Below, one piece after another: positions 8,601-15,311 of a DNA stretch of 64,000 nt. The notes beneath the pieces are model-generated. The model saw nothing but the letters and a program-made list of their open reading frames with translations, was not told the DNA's origin and made no database searches. How positions within the stretch are numbered: the first letter of the stretch is position 1; every line of letters begins with the position of its first letter. The position numbers and the translations under genes were made by a program. The stretch comes from an uncultured Eubacteriales bacterium (GTDB lineage: Bacteria > Bacillota > Clostridia > Oscillospirales > Acutalibacteraceae): NCBI GenBank assembly GCA_902491475.1, contig CABUHY010000011.1, positions 7,598-71,597 of the forward strand. Direction: 5' to 3'.

Positions 8601-9178
8601 CAGACCTTGATTTTCTGAATTTCGTGAGAAGTACGGAATCCGTCAAAGAAGTTGATGAACGGAACTCTGCCCTTGATTGCCGAAAGATGAGCAACAGCGG
8701 CAAGGTCCATAACCTCCTGACAGTTGGTCTCTGCAAGCATTGCAAAGCCTGTCTGACGGCAAGCGTAAACATCCGAATGGTCGCCGAAAATGTTAAGCGC
8801 ATGGGAAGCTACGCAACGAGCCGATACATGGAAAACTGCGGGAAGCAATTCGCCTGCGATTTTGTACATGTTCGGAATCATAAGAAGAAGGCCCTGAGAC
8901 GCTGTGTATGTGGTTGTGAGAGCGCCTGCTGCAAGTGAGCCGTGAACCGTACCGGAAGCGCCTGCCTCCGACTGCATTTCCGCAACCTTGACAGTTGTTC
9001 CGAAAATGTTTTTCTGTCCCTGTGCCGACCACTGGTCAACATAGTCTGCCATGGGGCTTGAGGGAGTGATAGGATAAATACCCGCTACTTCCGTGAACGC
9101 ATAAGACACGTGAGCAGCTGCGGTATTACCGTCCATAGTCTTTGAAGACCTGACAACGGTAGCCTTGGTTTCTGCCAT
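5609..9178 (-). CDS. nifJ: Pyruvate:ferredoxin (flavodoxin) oxidoreductase, single-chain
   Basis: A 1189-residue homodimeric-type PFOR. It decarboxylates pyruvate to acetyl-CoA and CO2 and reduces ferredoxin in the cytoplasm. All domains are present in order: the N-terminal pyrimidine-binding domain with GIYPITPSSPMADY, domain II, the CoA-binding region, a two-[4Fe-4S] ferredoxin domain (CAQCNKCAYVCPH and CMGCGVCIGVCP), and the C-terminal thiamine diphosphate domain with SCAGCAETSYARL, GDGWAYDIGFGG and DTEVYSNTGGQASKA. A long frame extends 72 codons upstream, but the ATG chosen has AAGGAGG at 6 bases and begins the conserved region. A weak TTGTTT/TGATAA promoter pair lies about 115 bases upstream. 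It is expressed alone and is probably the main pyruvate-oxidising enzyme of this fermenter. Confidence 0.97.
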   Translation of the reverse strand: MAETKATVVRSSKTMDGNTAAAHVSYAFTEVAGIYPITPSSPMADYVDQWSAQGQKNIFGTTVKVAEMQSEAGASGTVHGSLAAGALTTTYTASQGLLLMIPNMYKIAGELLPAVFHVSARCVASHALNIFGDHSDVYACRQTGFAMLAETNCQEVMDLAAVAHLSAIKGRVPFINFFDGFRTSHEIQKIKVWDYKDLKEMCDMDAVEAFRKRALNPERPVMRGSHENGDIFFQHREACNSYYEAVPGIVEEYMNKVNAKLGTDYKLFNYYGAPDAERVIVAMGSVCDVAEEVIDYLLAKGEKVGIVKVRLYRPFSTKAFVDAIPATAKKIAVLDRTKEPGSIGEPLFLDVIAALNEQGRDGIKVCGGRYGLGSKDTPPSSIFAVYEHLNAETPSRAFTIGINDDVTHLSLEEKPAPITAPEGTIECKFWGLGGDGTVGANKDSIKIIGDHTDKYVQAYFQYDSKKTGGITISHLRFGDKPIKSSYYINKADFVACHNPSYIEKGYKMVQDVKPGGVFLINCQWDEAELAEKLNAETKRYIAKNNIKLYTVNAIDLAQKIGLGKRTNTVLQSAFFSLSKVLPEEEAIGYMKEKAQKFMKKGKEIVEMNEKAIDAGATAYVQVNVPAEWADAVDNTEVVKSEGKEKLVKMVDTIMKPVGKMDGDSLPVSAFTDYVDGTFQQGASAYEKRGVAVMVPEWDGTTCAQCNKCAYVCPHATIRPYALDEAEAANAPACATLVDKKGKGKGVYKYTMAVSPLDCMGCGVCIGVCPTNSLKMVSRESQDEKQAAFDYMVANVSVKEDLANNTVMGSQFKTPLLEFSGSCAGCAETSYARLITQLFGDRMYISNATGCSSIWGGPAATSPYTVNKAGHGPAWANSLFEDNAEHGYGMYLGQNAIRNRLIEKVQQIAASEQASEEVKAACNEYLDTVNDSAANAAATDKLVAALETIDSSKCEATKDILENKEYLSKKSVWIFGGDGWAYDIGFGGVDHVLASGEDVNIMVFDTEVYSNTGGQASKASNIGQVAQFAAAGKAVAKKSLAEIAMSYGYVYVAQIAMGADQNQTIKALTEAEAYHGPSIVIAYAPCEMHSIKGGMTNCQAEMKKAVDCGYWNMFRYNPALKAEGKNPFTIDSKEGATSYRDFIMNEARYSSLTRSFPERAEQLFTKAEENAKARYDHLLRLKDLYAPKED

Positions 9179-9376
9179 TTTTATTTCCTCCTTAAAAGGG
9201 TGTACCGAGGGCTTATAAAGGCAACGCAAAAAAGCGCCGTACTTTAAGAGCACACGGTAATTATTAACTGTATTCGCATACAAAAATATTTTATCACTTT
9301 TATAATAGTATGTAAACAAGAAATTCTTGAAAAATTGACAAAAAATTGCGCTCAAAATCGCCCTTAAATCATATAT

Positions 9377-9405
9377 TTGAATAACGGCGTGCAATGTGGT
9401 ACAAT
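9377..9405 (+). promoter_or_regulatory. Sigma-A promoter for the FRG-domain gene
   Basis: TTGAAT and TACAAT are 17 bases apart. Transcription would begin near 9412, which is downstream of the longest possible start codon of the next gene and so supports the internal ATG chosen for it. Confidence 0.65.
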
Positions 9406-9440
9406 ATTATGCAAATCATAAATCGGATAAGGTAAAAATT

Positions 9441-10412
9441 ATGCTTAAAGAAGACTCGCTGCGCTCTCAGTTTATTGAGAGGCTCGAAGACGCGCTCGAC
9501 ATAAATTTCGGCGTGTCGGAAATTAAAATAAATACCCTTGACGACTTCAAAACGGAGCTGTATGTTCCGTTTTTGCAGGGGAACGAGGTCTTTTATCGGG
9601 GCGAGAGGATAAACGCCTTTGAGCGCAGACTCATACCCACGCTGCTGCGGCAAAAGGCGGCTGAGCTCAAGGAGCTTGAGGTCGAAAAAACCTTGAATAT
9701 CAACGGCCGCTCGCTTTTCGATATGTATGTCGCAAAGGAACGGTTCTACGAGGTTTACAAACTGCTTTACGGCGATACGGACGCATATAAAATGTACAAT
9801 ATGACCGCTCTCGCACAGCACTATCTTGATTTGAGCCCGTTCCTCGACTTTACAAAAAGCCTTTATGTTTCGCTTTCTTTTGCGATAAAGGGCAGGAGCA
9901 CGGCGGACGAGGATTTTATAATTTACACGGTAAGGGACGCCTCGGGCAAGAACAGCTCTTCGGACATCGAACAGGCAAACGAATGGCTTGAAGGCTATAA
10001 TGTAAATGTTATAAACATTGAGTTTTCGGCACATCTGAAAAAGCGTGCCCAAACGAGAAAATCTTTTGAAATCAAGAGCCCCGCAGAGATAATAGACGAG
10101 CTTAAAAACAGGGATATAGCAAGCGAATTCAAACGCTATGAGGAGAGTGCGCTGTCGCTTTCCCCGAGTGCAAAGCTAATAGACATTCCCACCAACGACC
10201 TTATGAAATTTCAACAGGGAGTTTTCCTGCTTTTGGACGGCTTTAACCTCATCGATTCAAAGTACCTTACAAAAGACATCAGAGAGGACTTTGAAATCAA
10301 AAAATACATAATAAACAAGGACTTGGTTCCCGAGCTTAACAAGCTGGTCGAAAATGACGCTCCGCAGTACAAATACGAGCGGCTGCTCAACATTTCCGCG
10401 GCGGTAAGATAA
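9441..10412 (+). CDS. FRG-domain protein of unknown function
   Basis: A 323-residue soluble protein whose central part matches the FRG domain: the FYRGE motif near residue 50, then DLSPFLDFTKSLYVSLSFAIKG, the typical 'location then fulfilled tryptic helix' portion ending in a Leu-Ser-Phe-Ala helix. FRG proteins have no firmly established activity; several lie in phage-defence or mobile regions. No signal peptide or membrane segment is visible. The ATG lies behind AAGG and downstream of the predicted transcription start. It is divergent from PFOR and separated from the next gene by its own promoter, so it is probably monocistronic. It could be a stress or defence factor; this is speculation from the family's usual context. 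Confidence 0.72.
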   Translation: MLKEDSLRSQFIERLEDALDINFGVSEIKINTLDDFKTELYVPFLQGNEVFYRGERINAFERRLIPTLLRQKAAELKELEVEKTLNINGRSLFDMYVAKERFYEVYKLLYGDTDAYKMYNMTALAQHYLDLSPFLDFTKSLYVSLSFAIKGRSTADEDFIIYTVRDASGKNSSSDIEQANEWLEGYNVNVINIEFSAHLKKRAQTRKSFEIKSPAEIIDELKNRDIASEFKRYEESALSLSPSAKLIDIPTNDLMKFQQGVFLLLDGFNLIDSKYLTKDIREDFEIKKYIINKDLVPELNKLVENDAPQYKYERLLNISAAVR

Positions 10413-10426
10413 TTGTTGCGTTATAC

Positions 10427-10455
10427 TTGACTATACGGCGGTTTTAATATACAAT
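10427..10455 (+). promoter_or_regulatory. Sigma-A promoter for the CNNM/CorC gene, with an adjacent AT palindrome
   Basis: TTGACT and TACAAT are separated by 17 bases, 43 bases before the start codon. The -10 box is followed at once by a perfect 24-bp AT-only palindrome (10453-10476; arms AATAATAAAATA and TATTTTATTATT), which could be an operator or a 5' RNA hairpin. Confidence 0.65.
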
Positions 10456-10497
10456 AATAAAATATATTTTATTATTTAATAAGGAGAGTATTATTTT

Positions 10498-11871
10498 ATG
10501 GATTCGGACCCTGCGGGCATTATACTGAAAATTGTTTTGCTGTTCGTGCTTATCCTGCTCAACGCTTTTTTTGCGATGAGCGAAATTGCCATAATCTCAC
10601 TCAATGACAACAAGATGGAGAAAATGGCGGAAGAGGGCGACAAAAAAGCAAAACAGGTATTGAAACTTACAGAGAATTCGAGCAATTTCCTATCAACAAT
10701 TCAAATCGGCGTTACACTTGCGGGATTTTTGACAAGTGCCGCCGCATCACAGAGCTTTGCCGTGATGCTTGCCGAAAAAATAGCGTCAACCTCCGTTGTG
10801 AACTATATTCCGGTCGGAGTTATCAACGCTGTATCGACGGTGCTTATTACGGTGATTATGTCTTATTTTTCACTTGTTCTCGGCGAGCTTGCACCTAAAA
10901 AGATTGCAATGCAGAAGCCCGAAAAGGTGTCGTTTACGGTTGTACCCGTGCTCCTTTTCGTAAACAAAATCACTAAACCGTTTGTCAAGCTTCTTTCCGC
11001 TTCCACAAACGCCGTTGTCCGTATTTTCGGCATTGACCCCAATGCGGACGAAGAGGTTGTTACAGAGGAAGAAATAAGAATGATGGTTGATGTCGGTCAG
11101 GAAAAGGGCGTTATCGAGGATGTTCAGAAAGAGATGATAAACAACATCTTCGAGTTCGACGATATGGATGTCGGCGATATTATGACGCACCGTACCGATA
11201 TGGACTGCGTTGACGCCGAAGAGCCGCTTTGCGAAATCTCAAAAATGGCTATCGAATGCGGTCATTCGAGAATTCCCGTCTTTGAGGACGACCAGGACAA
11301 TATCATCGGTATCATTTATGTTAAGGATTTACTTAAATATGTCGGTTCGAGCCTGCCCAAGTCAAAGTCGATAAAGGACTTTATGCGTGAGGCGTACTAT
11401 GTGCCCGAAACCAAGCATTGCAGCGAGCTTCTCAACGAAATGATTGAGAAACATATTCAGATGGCTGTCGTAGTCGACGAATACGGCGGAACTGCGGGTA
11501 TTGTTACCTTTGAGGATGTTATCGAGTCCATTGTCGGCAATGTTCAGGACGAATACGACAACGAGGACGAGGAAATTTCACAGATAAACGAAACAACCTT
11601 TACCGTTGACGGTATTACCGACATTGACGAGGTTGAGGAAAAACTCAATATTAAATTCCCCGAGGGAGACTATGACACTCTCGGCGGATTTATCATAAGC
11701 CGTCTCGGCTATCTTCCCAAGGAGTCGGACGAAAAGGACGAGGACGACAAACAGGATGTTGTGGAATACGAAAACATCAGGTTTACGGTTCTCAATGTCG
11801 AGGAACGCAGAATAGGCAAGGTTAAGGTCGAAATTCTGCCGAAGCCCGAACCCGAGGAAACGGAAGAATAA
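10498..11871 (+). CDS. CNNM/CorC-type (hemolysin C family) membrane transporter
   Basis: A 457-residue protein with the full CNNM/CorC layout. A DUF21 membrane domain (about residues 1-190, several hydrophobic helices, FFAMSEIAIISL near the start) is followed by a pair of CBS domains (about 210-330, with VGDIMTHRTDMDCVD and IQMAVVVDEYGGTAGIVTFEDVI, the latter the family hallmark), then a C-terminal CorC_HlyC domain (about 355-440) that binds or senses adenine nucleotides. Family members export Mg2+ or Co2+ or modulate such transport in the cytoplasmic membrane. The AAGGAG site is well placed. It is followed 18 bases later by trpS, so both may share a transcript. The older name hemolysin is historical. 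Confidence 0.9.
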   Translation: MDSDPAGIILKIVLLFVLILLNAFFAMSEIAIISLNDNKMEKMAEEGDKKAKQVLKLTENSSNFLSTIQIGVTLAGFLTSAAASQSFAVMLAEKIASTSVVNYIPVGVINAVSTVLITVIMSYFSLVLGELAPKKIAMQKPEKVSFTVVPVLLFVNKITKPFVKLLSASTNAVVRIFGIDPNADEEVVTEEEIRMMVDVGQEKGVIEDVQKEMINNIFEFDDMDVGDIMTHRTDMDCVDAEEPLCEISKMAIECGHSRIPVFEDDQDNIIGIIYVKDLLKYVGSSLPKSKSIKDFMREAYYVPETKHCSELLNEMIEKHIQMAVVVDEYGGTAGIVTFEDVIESIVGNVQDEYDNEDEEISQINETTFTVDGITDIDEVEEKLNIKFPEGDYDTLGGFIISRLGYLPKESDEKDEDDKQDVVEYENIRFTVLNVEERRIGKVKVEILPKPEPEETEE

Positions 11872-11889
11872 TTTATCGGAGATGTAAAA

Positions 11890-12900
11890 ATGGAAAACCA
11901 GGAAAAGAAGAAAATAGTTTTAAGCGCAATTCAGCCTACGGGCACGCCGACTCTCGGCAACTACCTCGGAGCGCTTAAAAATTGGAAAACAATGGCGGAC
12001 GACTACGACTGCCTTTATGCGGTTGCCGACCTCCATTCAATAACGGTTCGCCCCGAGCCCGCCGATTTGAGAAGAAGAACGCTTGAAATGTACGCTCTTT
12101 TGTTGGCACTCGGTCTTGACCCCGAAAAGAACACGGTGTTCATTCAGAGTATGGTTCCCGAGCACGCACAGCTTGCATGGATACTTGACTGCTATACGCA
12201 GTTCGGCGAGGCTTCGAGAATGACTCAGTTTAAGGACAAGAGCGAAAAGCACCCCGACAATGTCAATGTCGGACTGTTTGCATATCCCGTTCTTATGGCT
12301 GCCGATATTCTGCTTTATCAGACCGATTTTGTTCCGATAGGCGTTGACCAGAAACAGCACCTTGAAATCACAAGGGATATTGCGGAGCGCTTTAACGGAC
12401 TTTACGGCAACACCTTTAAGCTTCCCGAGCCGTTTATCGGCAAGGCGGGCGCAAAGATTATGTCACTTCAGGAGCCGACAAAGAAAATGTCAAAGTCGGA
12501 CACAAATGTCAAGGGATTTATTTCCGTTCTTGACGACGACAGCGCGATTATGAAGAAAATCAAATCAGCCGTTACCGACAGCGAGGCAAAGGTTTATTAC
12601 GGCGAGGGTAAGGACGGCGTAAACAACCTTATGGGAATTTATTCCTGCTGCACGGGAAAGACCTTTGAGGAAATCGAAAAAGAGTTTGACGGCAAGGGCT
12701 ACGGCGACTTCAAGACGGCTGTCGGCGAGGCGGTGGTTGAAGAGCTTCGTCCGCTTAAAGAGGAATATGCAAGGCTTATCAACGATAAGGCATACCTTTA
12801 CGATTGCGCAAAGCTCGGAGCGGAAAAGGCAAGTTATTTCGCTTCAAGAACTCTTAAAAAGGCGATGAAAAAGGTCGGCTTTATTCAGATTGACAAATAA
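11890..12900 (+). CDS. trpS: Tryptophan--tRNA ligase
   Basis: A 336-residue class I aminoacyl-tRNA synthetase that charges tRNA-Trp in the cytoplasm. The HIGH-type motif appears as PTGTPTLGNYLGAL near residues 17-30 and the KMSKS motif as KKMSKSDTN near 198-206. The intervening YPVLMAADILLYQ and VGVDQKQH-like stretches are standard for TrpRS. Length is normal. GGAG precedes the start. No T-box is visible directly upstream; expression probably comes from the promoter of the preceding transporter gene. A terminator follows. Confidence 0.97.
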   Translation: MENQEKKKIVLSAIQPTGTPTLGNYLGALKNWKTMADDYDCLYAVADLHSITVRPEPADLRRRTLEMYALLLALGLDPEKNTVFIQSMVPEHAQLAWILDCYTQFGEASRMTQFKDKSEKHPDNVNVGLFAYPVLMAADILLYQTDFVPIGVDQKQHLEITRDIAERFNGLYGNTFKLPEPFIGKAGAKIMSLQEPTKKMSKSDTNVKGFISVLDDDSAIMKKIKSAVTDSEAKVYYGEGKDGVNNLMGIYSCCTGKTFEEIEKEFDGKGYGDFKTAVGEAVVEELRPLKEEYARLINDKAYLYDCAKLGAEKASYFASRTLKKAMKKVGFIQIDK

Positions 12901-12920
12901 CAATTCATAACATTCGACCA

Positions 12921-12950
12921 AGGCACTCGGAAATTTTCGGGTGCTTTTTT
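12921..12950 (+). terminator. Terminator after trpS
   Basis: A 7-bp stem, GCACTCG with CGGGTGC (one G-T pair), around an 8-base loop, followed by a run of six T. Confidence 0.75.
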
Positions 12951-13010
12951 ATATTGTAATGTGTATATATAATGCCGTAAACACAGCCGTAATTTCAATA
13001 AAAATCACGA

Positions 13011-13038
13011 TTGACATACAACGGATTTGTGCTATCAT
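13011..13038 (+). promoter_or_regulatory. Sigma-A promoter for the MATE gene
   Basis: TTGACA and TATCAT are 16 bases apart, ending 27 bases before the start codon. Confidence 0.7.
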
Positions 13039-13065
13039 ATTTGCGTAAAAAAGGAAGTATGATAA

Positions 13066-14454
13066 ATGAGTGAAAATAAGAAACAGCTTGATATGCTGCA
13101 CGGCTCGATATGGGGCAAGGTTCCCGTGTTTGTTCTGCCTGTGGCGGCAACGGCAATACTTGAACAGCTTTTCAACGCTTCGGATATAGCGGTAGTAGGT
13201 AACTTTACGGGCGACCAGCGCACGGCGGCGGTTGCGGCGGTCGGAGCAAACAGCCCGATAATCAGCCTTATAGTAAACCTGTTTATAGGCGTTGCGCTCG
13301 GCGCAAATGTCGTAATCGCACACGCAGTCGGCAGGGGAGACAAAACCACCGTCAAAAAGGCGGTCCACACCTCTATGACCGTGGCGGTAATCGGCGGAAT
13401 TATCACGGCGATAGTCGGCGAGCTTGTTGCGGTGCCGCTCCTCGGCGTGCTCAATGTTCCCGAGGATGTTTTTCCGCTTGCACTGCTGTATTTGAGGATA
13501 TACCTTATCGGTATGCCCGTAATTCTTTTGTACAACTTTGAGGCGGCAATATTCAGGAGCGTGGGCGAAACAAAAATGCCCCTTGCCGCACTTGCGATTT
13601 CGGGCGCTTTGAATGTGGTGCTGAACCTCTTCTTCGTTGCGGTACTGCATATGACCGTAAACGGCGTTGCGATAGCCACGGTTATTTCAAATGCGGTAAG
13701 CTCGGTTATCTTATATTGCAAGCTCCGCAAGACAACGCAAGTCATTCATGTTGAACCGAAAAACTTCGGTATAGATATGTCAAGCCTCAAGCATATTTTG
13801 AGGATAGGCTTGCCCGCAGGCGTACAGAGTGCGGTCTTTTCGGTGTCGAACATAGTTGTTCAGTCGGCTATAAACAGCCTCGGCACCGTTGTAATGGCGG
13901 CTTCGAGTGCGGCGTTCAATATTGAGGTAATAACCTATGATATACTCAACGCCTTCAGTCAGGCGTGTACGACCTTTGTCGGTCAAAACTACGGCGCAGG
14001 CGAGATAAAGCGCTGTAAAAAAACGCTTGCCGTGTGCCTTATCGAGGGCGGAATTACACTCGGCACGGCGGCGGTGCTTGTGCTTGTGTTCGGCAAAAAC
14101 CTGCTTGCGATTTTCAATAACGACCCCGAGGTTATCGAAATAGGCTACATAAGGCTTATGCTGATACAGATTTCGCATCTTTTGAGCCTGCTTTACGAGG
14201 TTATGTCGGGATATATGAGAGGATTCGGCATATCGTTTGTGCCCGCAGTGCTGACAATGCTCGGCGTGTGCGGAACGAGGATTTGCTGGATACGGTGGGT
14301 GTTCCCGATAAATCCGACCTTCAAAACCATTATGATTGTTTACCCCGTAAGCCTTGCGATAACGGCTTTGCTGATACTGACATCGCTTCTATGCACACAT
14401 CCTGCCAAAAAGCGCCTGAAAAAACAAGCTGCGCAGCAGGAACAGACGGTATAA
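13066..14454 (+). CDS. MATE-family efflux transporter
   Basis: A 462-residue, twelve-helix exporter of the multidrug and toxin extrusion family, which uses Na+ or H+ gradients to expel cationic drugs or metabolites across the cytoplasmic membrane. The two homologous halves are visible: an N-terminal half with IWGKVPVFVLPVAATAILEQLFN and ADIAVVG-like FNASDIAVVGNF, and a C-terminal half beginning near residue 245 (ILRIGLPAGVQSAVFSVSN) and including FVGQNYGAGEIKRCKK. It has its own promoter and terminator, so it is monocistronic. The substrate cannot be told from sequence. Confidence 0.92.
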   Translation: MSENKKQLDMLHGSIWGKVPVFVLPVAATAILEQLFNASDIAVVGNFTGDQRTAAVAAVGANSPIISLIVNLFIGVALGANVVIAHAVGRGDKTTVKKAVHTSMTVAVIGGIITAIVGELVAVPLLGVLNVPEDVFPLALLYLRIYLIGMPVILLYNFEAAIFRSVGETKMPLAALAISGALNVVLNLFFVAVLHMTVNGVAIATVISNAVSSVILYCKLRKTTQVIHVEPKNFGIDMSSLKHILRIGLPAGVQSAVFSVSNIVVQSAINSLGTVVMAASSAAFNIEVITYDILNAFSQACTTFVGQNYGAGEIKRCKKTLAVCLIEGGITLGTAAVLVLVFGKNLLAIFNNDPEVIEIGYIRLMLIQISHLLSLLYEVMSGYMRGFGISFVPAVLTMLGVCGTRICWIRWVFPINPTFKTIMIVYPVSLAITALLILTSLLCTHPAKKRLKKQAAQQEQTV

Positions 14455-14477
14455 AACATACGGTGAATATTATAAAA

Positions 14478-14513
14478 ACAAGACCTCTGACATTGTCAGA
14501 GGTCTTGTTTTGG
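14478..14513 (+). terminator. Terminator after the MATE gene
   Basis: A perfect 14-bp stem (ACAAGACCTCTGAC with GTCAGAGGTCTTGT) and a T-rich tail. Confidence 0.9.
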
Positions 14514-14793
14514 TATAAATGCAATTTCACCTTGTAGGGCGGGGGCTTGCTCCCGCCGTTAACAGCGCCCTTACTGGCGAGTGAAAAATGAAGAATGAAG
14601 ACTGAAAAATTTCGGGTGCTTCGCACGGATTGGAATTTATATCATATCGTAGGGGCGAACTGTGTTCGCCCGCTTTTAATGTCTGTAGAAATTTGGCGGG
14701 CGACCGCAGGTCACCCCTACGGGTCGCATGTTGCCTTATCGGGTAGGGCGGGGGCTTGCTCCCGCCGCTATTTTATATCAAATTTTCGTTATC

Positions 14794-14959
14794 TCTCCCT
14801 CAGTCATTTTTTAGAAGAAAAATGACAGCCTTGCCCTCTTGCGGTGCCCGATTTTGTAAATGCGGCTTGGAGCACCGCACAAAATCGACCGCTACGCCAA
14901 CAGATGCTCCCTTTATCCGCCACCGGCGGCGGTCGCATATGTTGCCCGTCAGAGGGAGC
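14794..14959. repeat. MITE-like element, copy 1 (about 165 bp, CTCCCT...AGGGAG ends)
   Basis: It begins CTCCCTCAGTCATTTTT and ends GTCAGAGGGAG. Inside are inverted segments CGATTTTGT...ACAAAATCG and CCGCC...GGCGG that would fold into a long branched hairpin. A second, inverted copy lies at 32921-33078 with about 85-90 percent identity by eye. It encodes nothing recognisable and is probably a non-autonomous mobile element or extragenic palindrome. Confidence 0.7.
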
Positions 14960-15049
14960 CTTTGTTTGTAAGCAATTTGGAGTTTGATATAAGCCGAAAG
15001 TTGTTATATACACGCAAATTTCCACGGCAGGAGCAAGCCTCTGCCCTAC

Positions 15050-15209
15050 GGCGTCGTCGATTGCTCCGTATCGTTCGCAACAGCTTTTGGCTGTCTCTCA
15101 CTCGCTACGCAACTTCTCCTTTTCCGCAAAAATCACGCTCGGCTCGCCTGCTCGGTTGTAAACGCCCTCCCGACGGCTCACTGTCGCTACCAATTTTTGC
15201 GGATTTTGG
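15050..15209 (+). repeat. 155-bp dispersed repeat, copy 1 of 4
   Basis: It runs from GCGTCGTCG-TTGCTCCGTATCG to the TTTTTGCGGA end, with internal TCGCTACGCAAC and CACGCTCGGCTCGCCTG blocks. Near-identical copies lie at 32611-32764 and 33208-33362 (same strand) and 51471-51625 (opposite strand). This copy is the most diverged. It is flanked on both sides by short GC-rich hairpins ending CCCTACG. Confidence 0.8.
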
Positions 15210-15311
15210 ACAGCCGCAAGGGCTGTCCCTACGATATGATATAAATTGAAGTCCGTGCGAAGCACTCACAATTTTTCACTTTTAATTTTTTATTCTGCAT
15301 TTTTCATTTTT

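Larger units (their letters stand above)
14514..15311. other. Gene-free region built of mosaic repeats
   Basis: About 800 bases without a credible gene. It is a patchwork of GTAGGG...CCGCC hairpins (near 14535, 14650, 14710 and 14745), one copy of a roughly 165-bp element, one copy of a roughly 155-bp element, and low-complexity TTTTTCATTTTT stretches. Open frames here lack ribosome binding sites and recur only because the repeats recur. Confidence 0.8.

Noticed and set aside
5957..8938. Several open frames of 90-210 codons on the plus strand opposite PFOR.
   Set aside because: They lie wholly inside a highly conserved gene on the other strand, lack ribosome sites and encode no recognisable domain; they are products of codon bias.
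15050..15249. A shared protein-like frame in the four 155-bp repeats (LLRIVRNS-LTRYAT-SARLLGCKRP type).
   Set aside because: No start or ribosome site is common to the copies, several frames are open at once, and the repeats lie in both orientations between genes. The apparent protein conservation follows from DNA identity.
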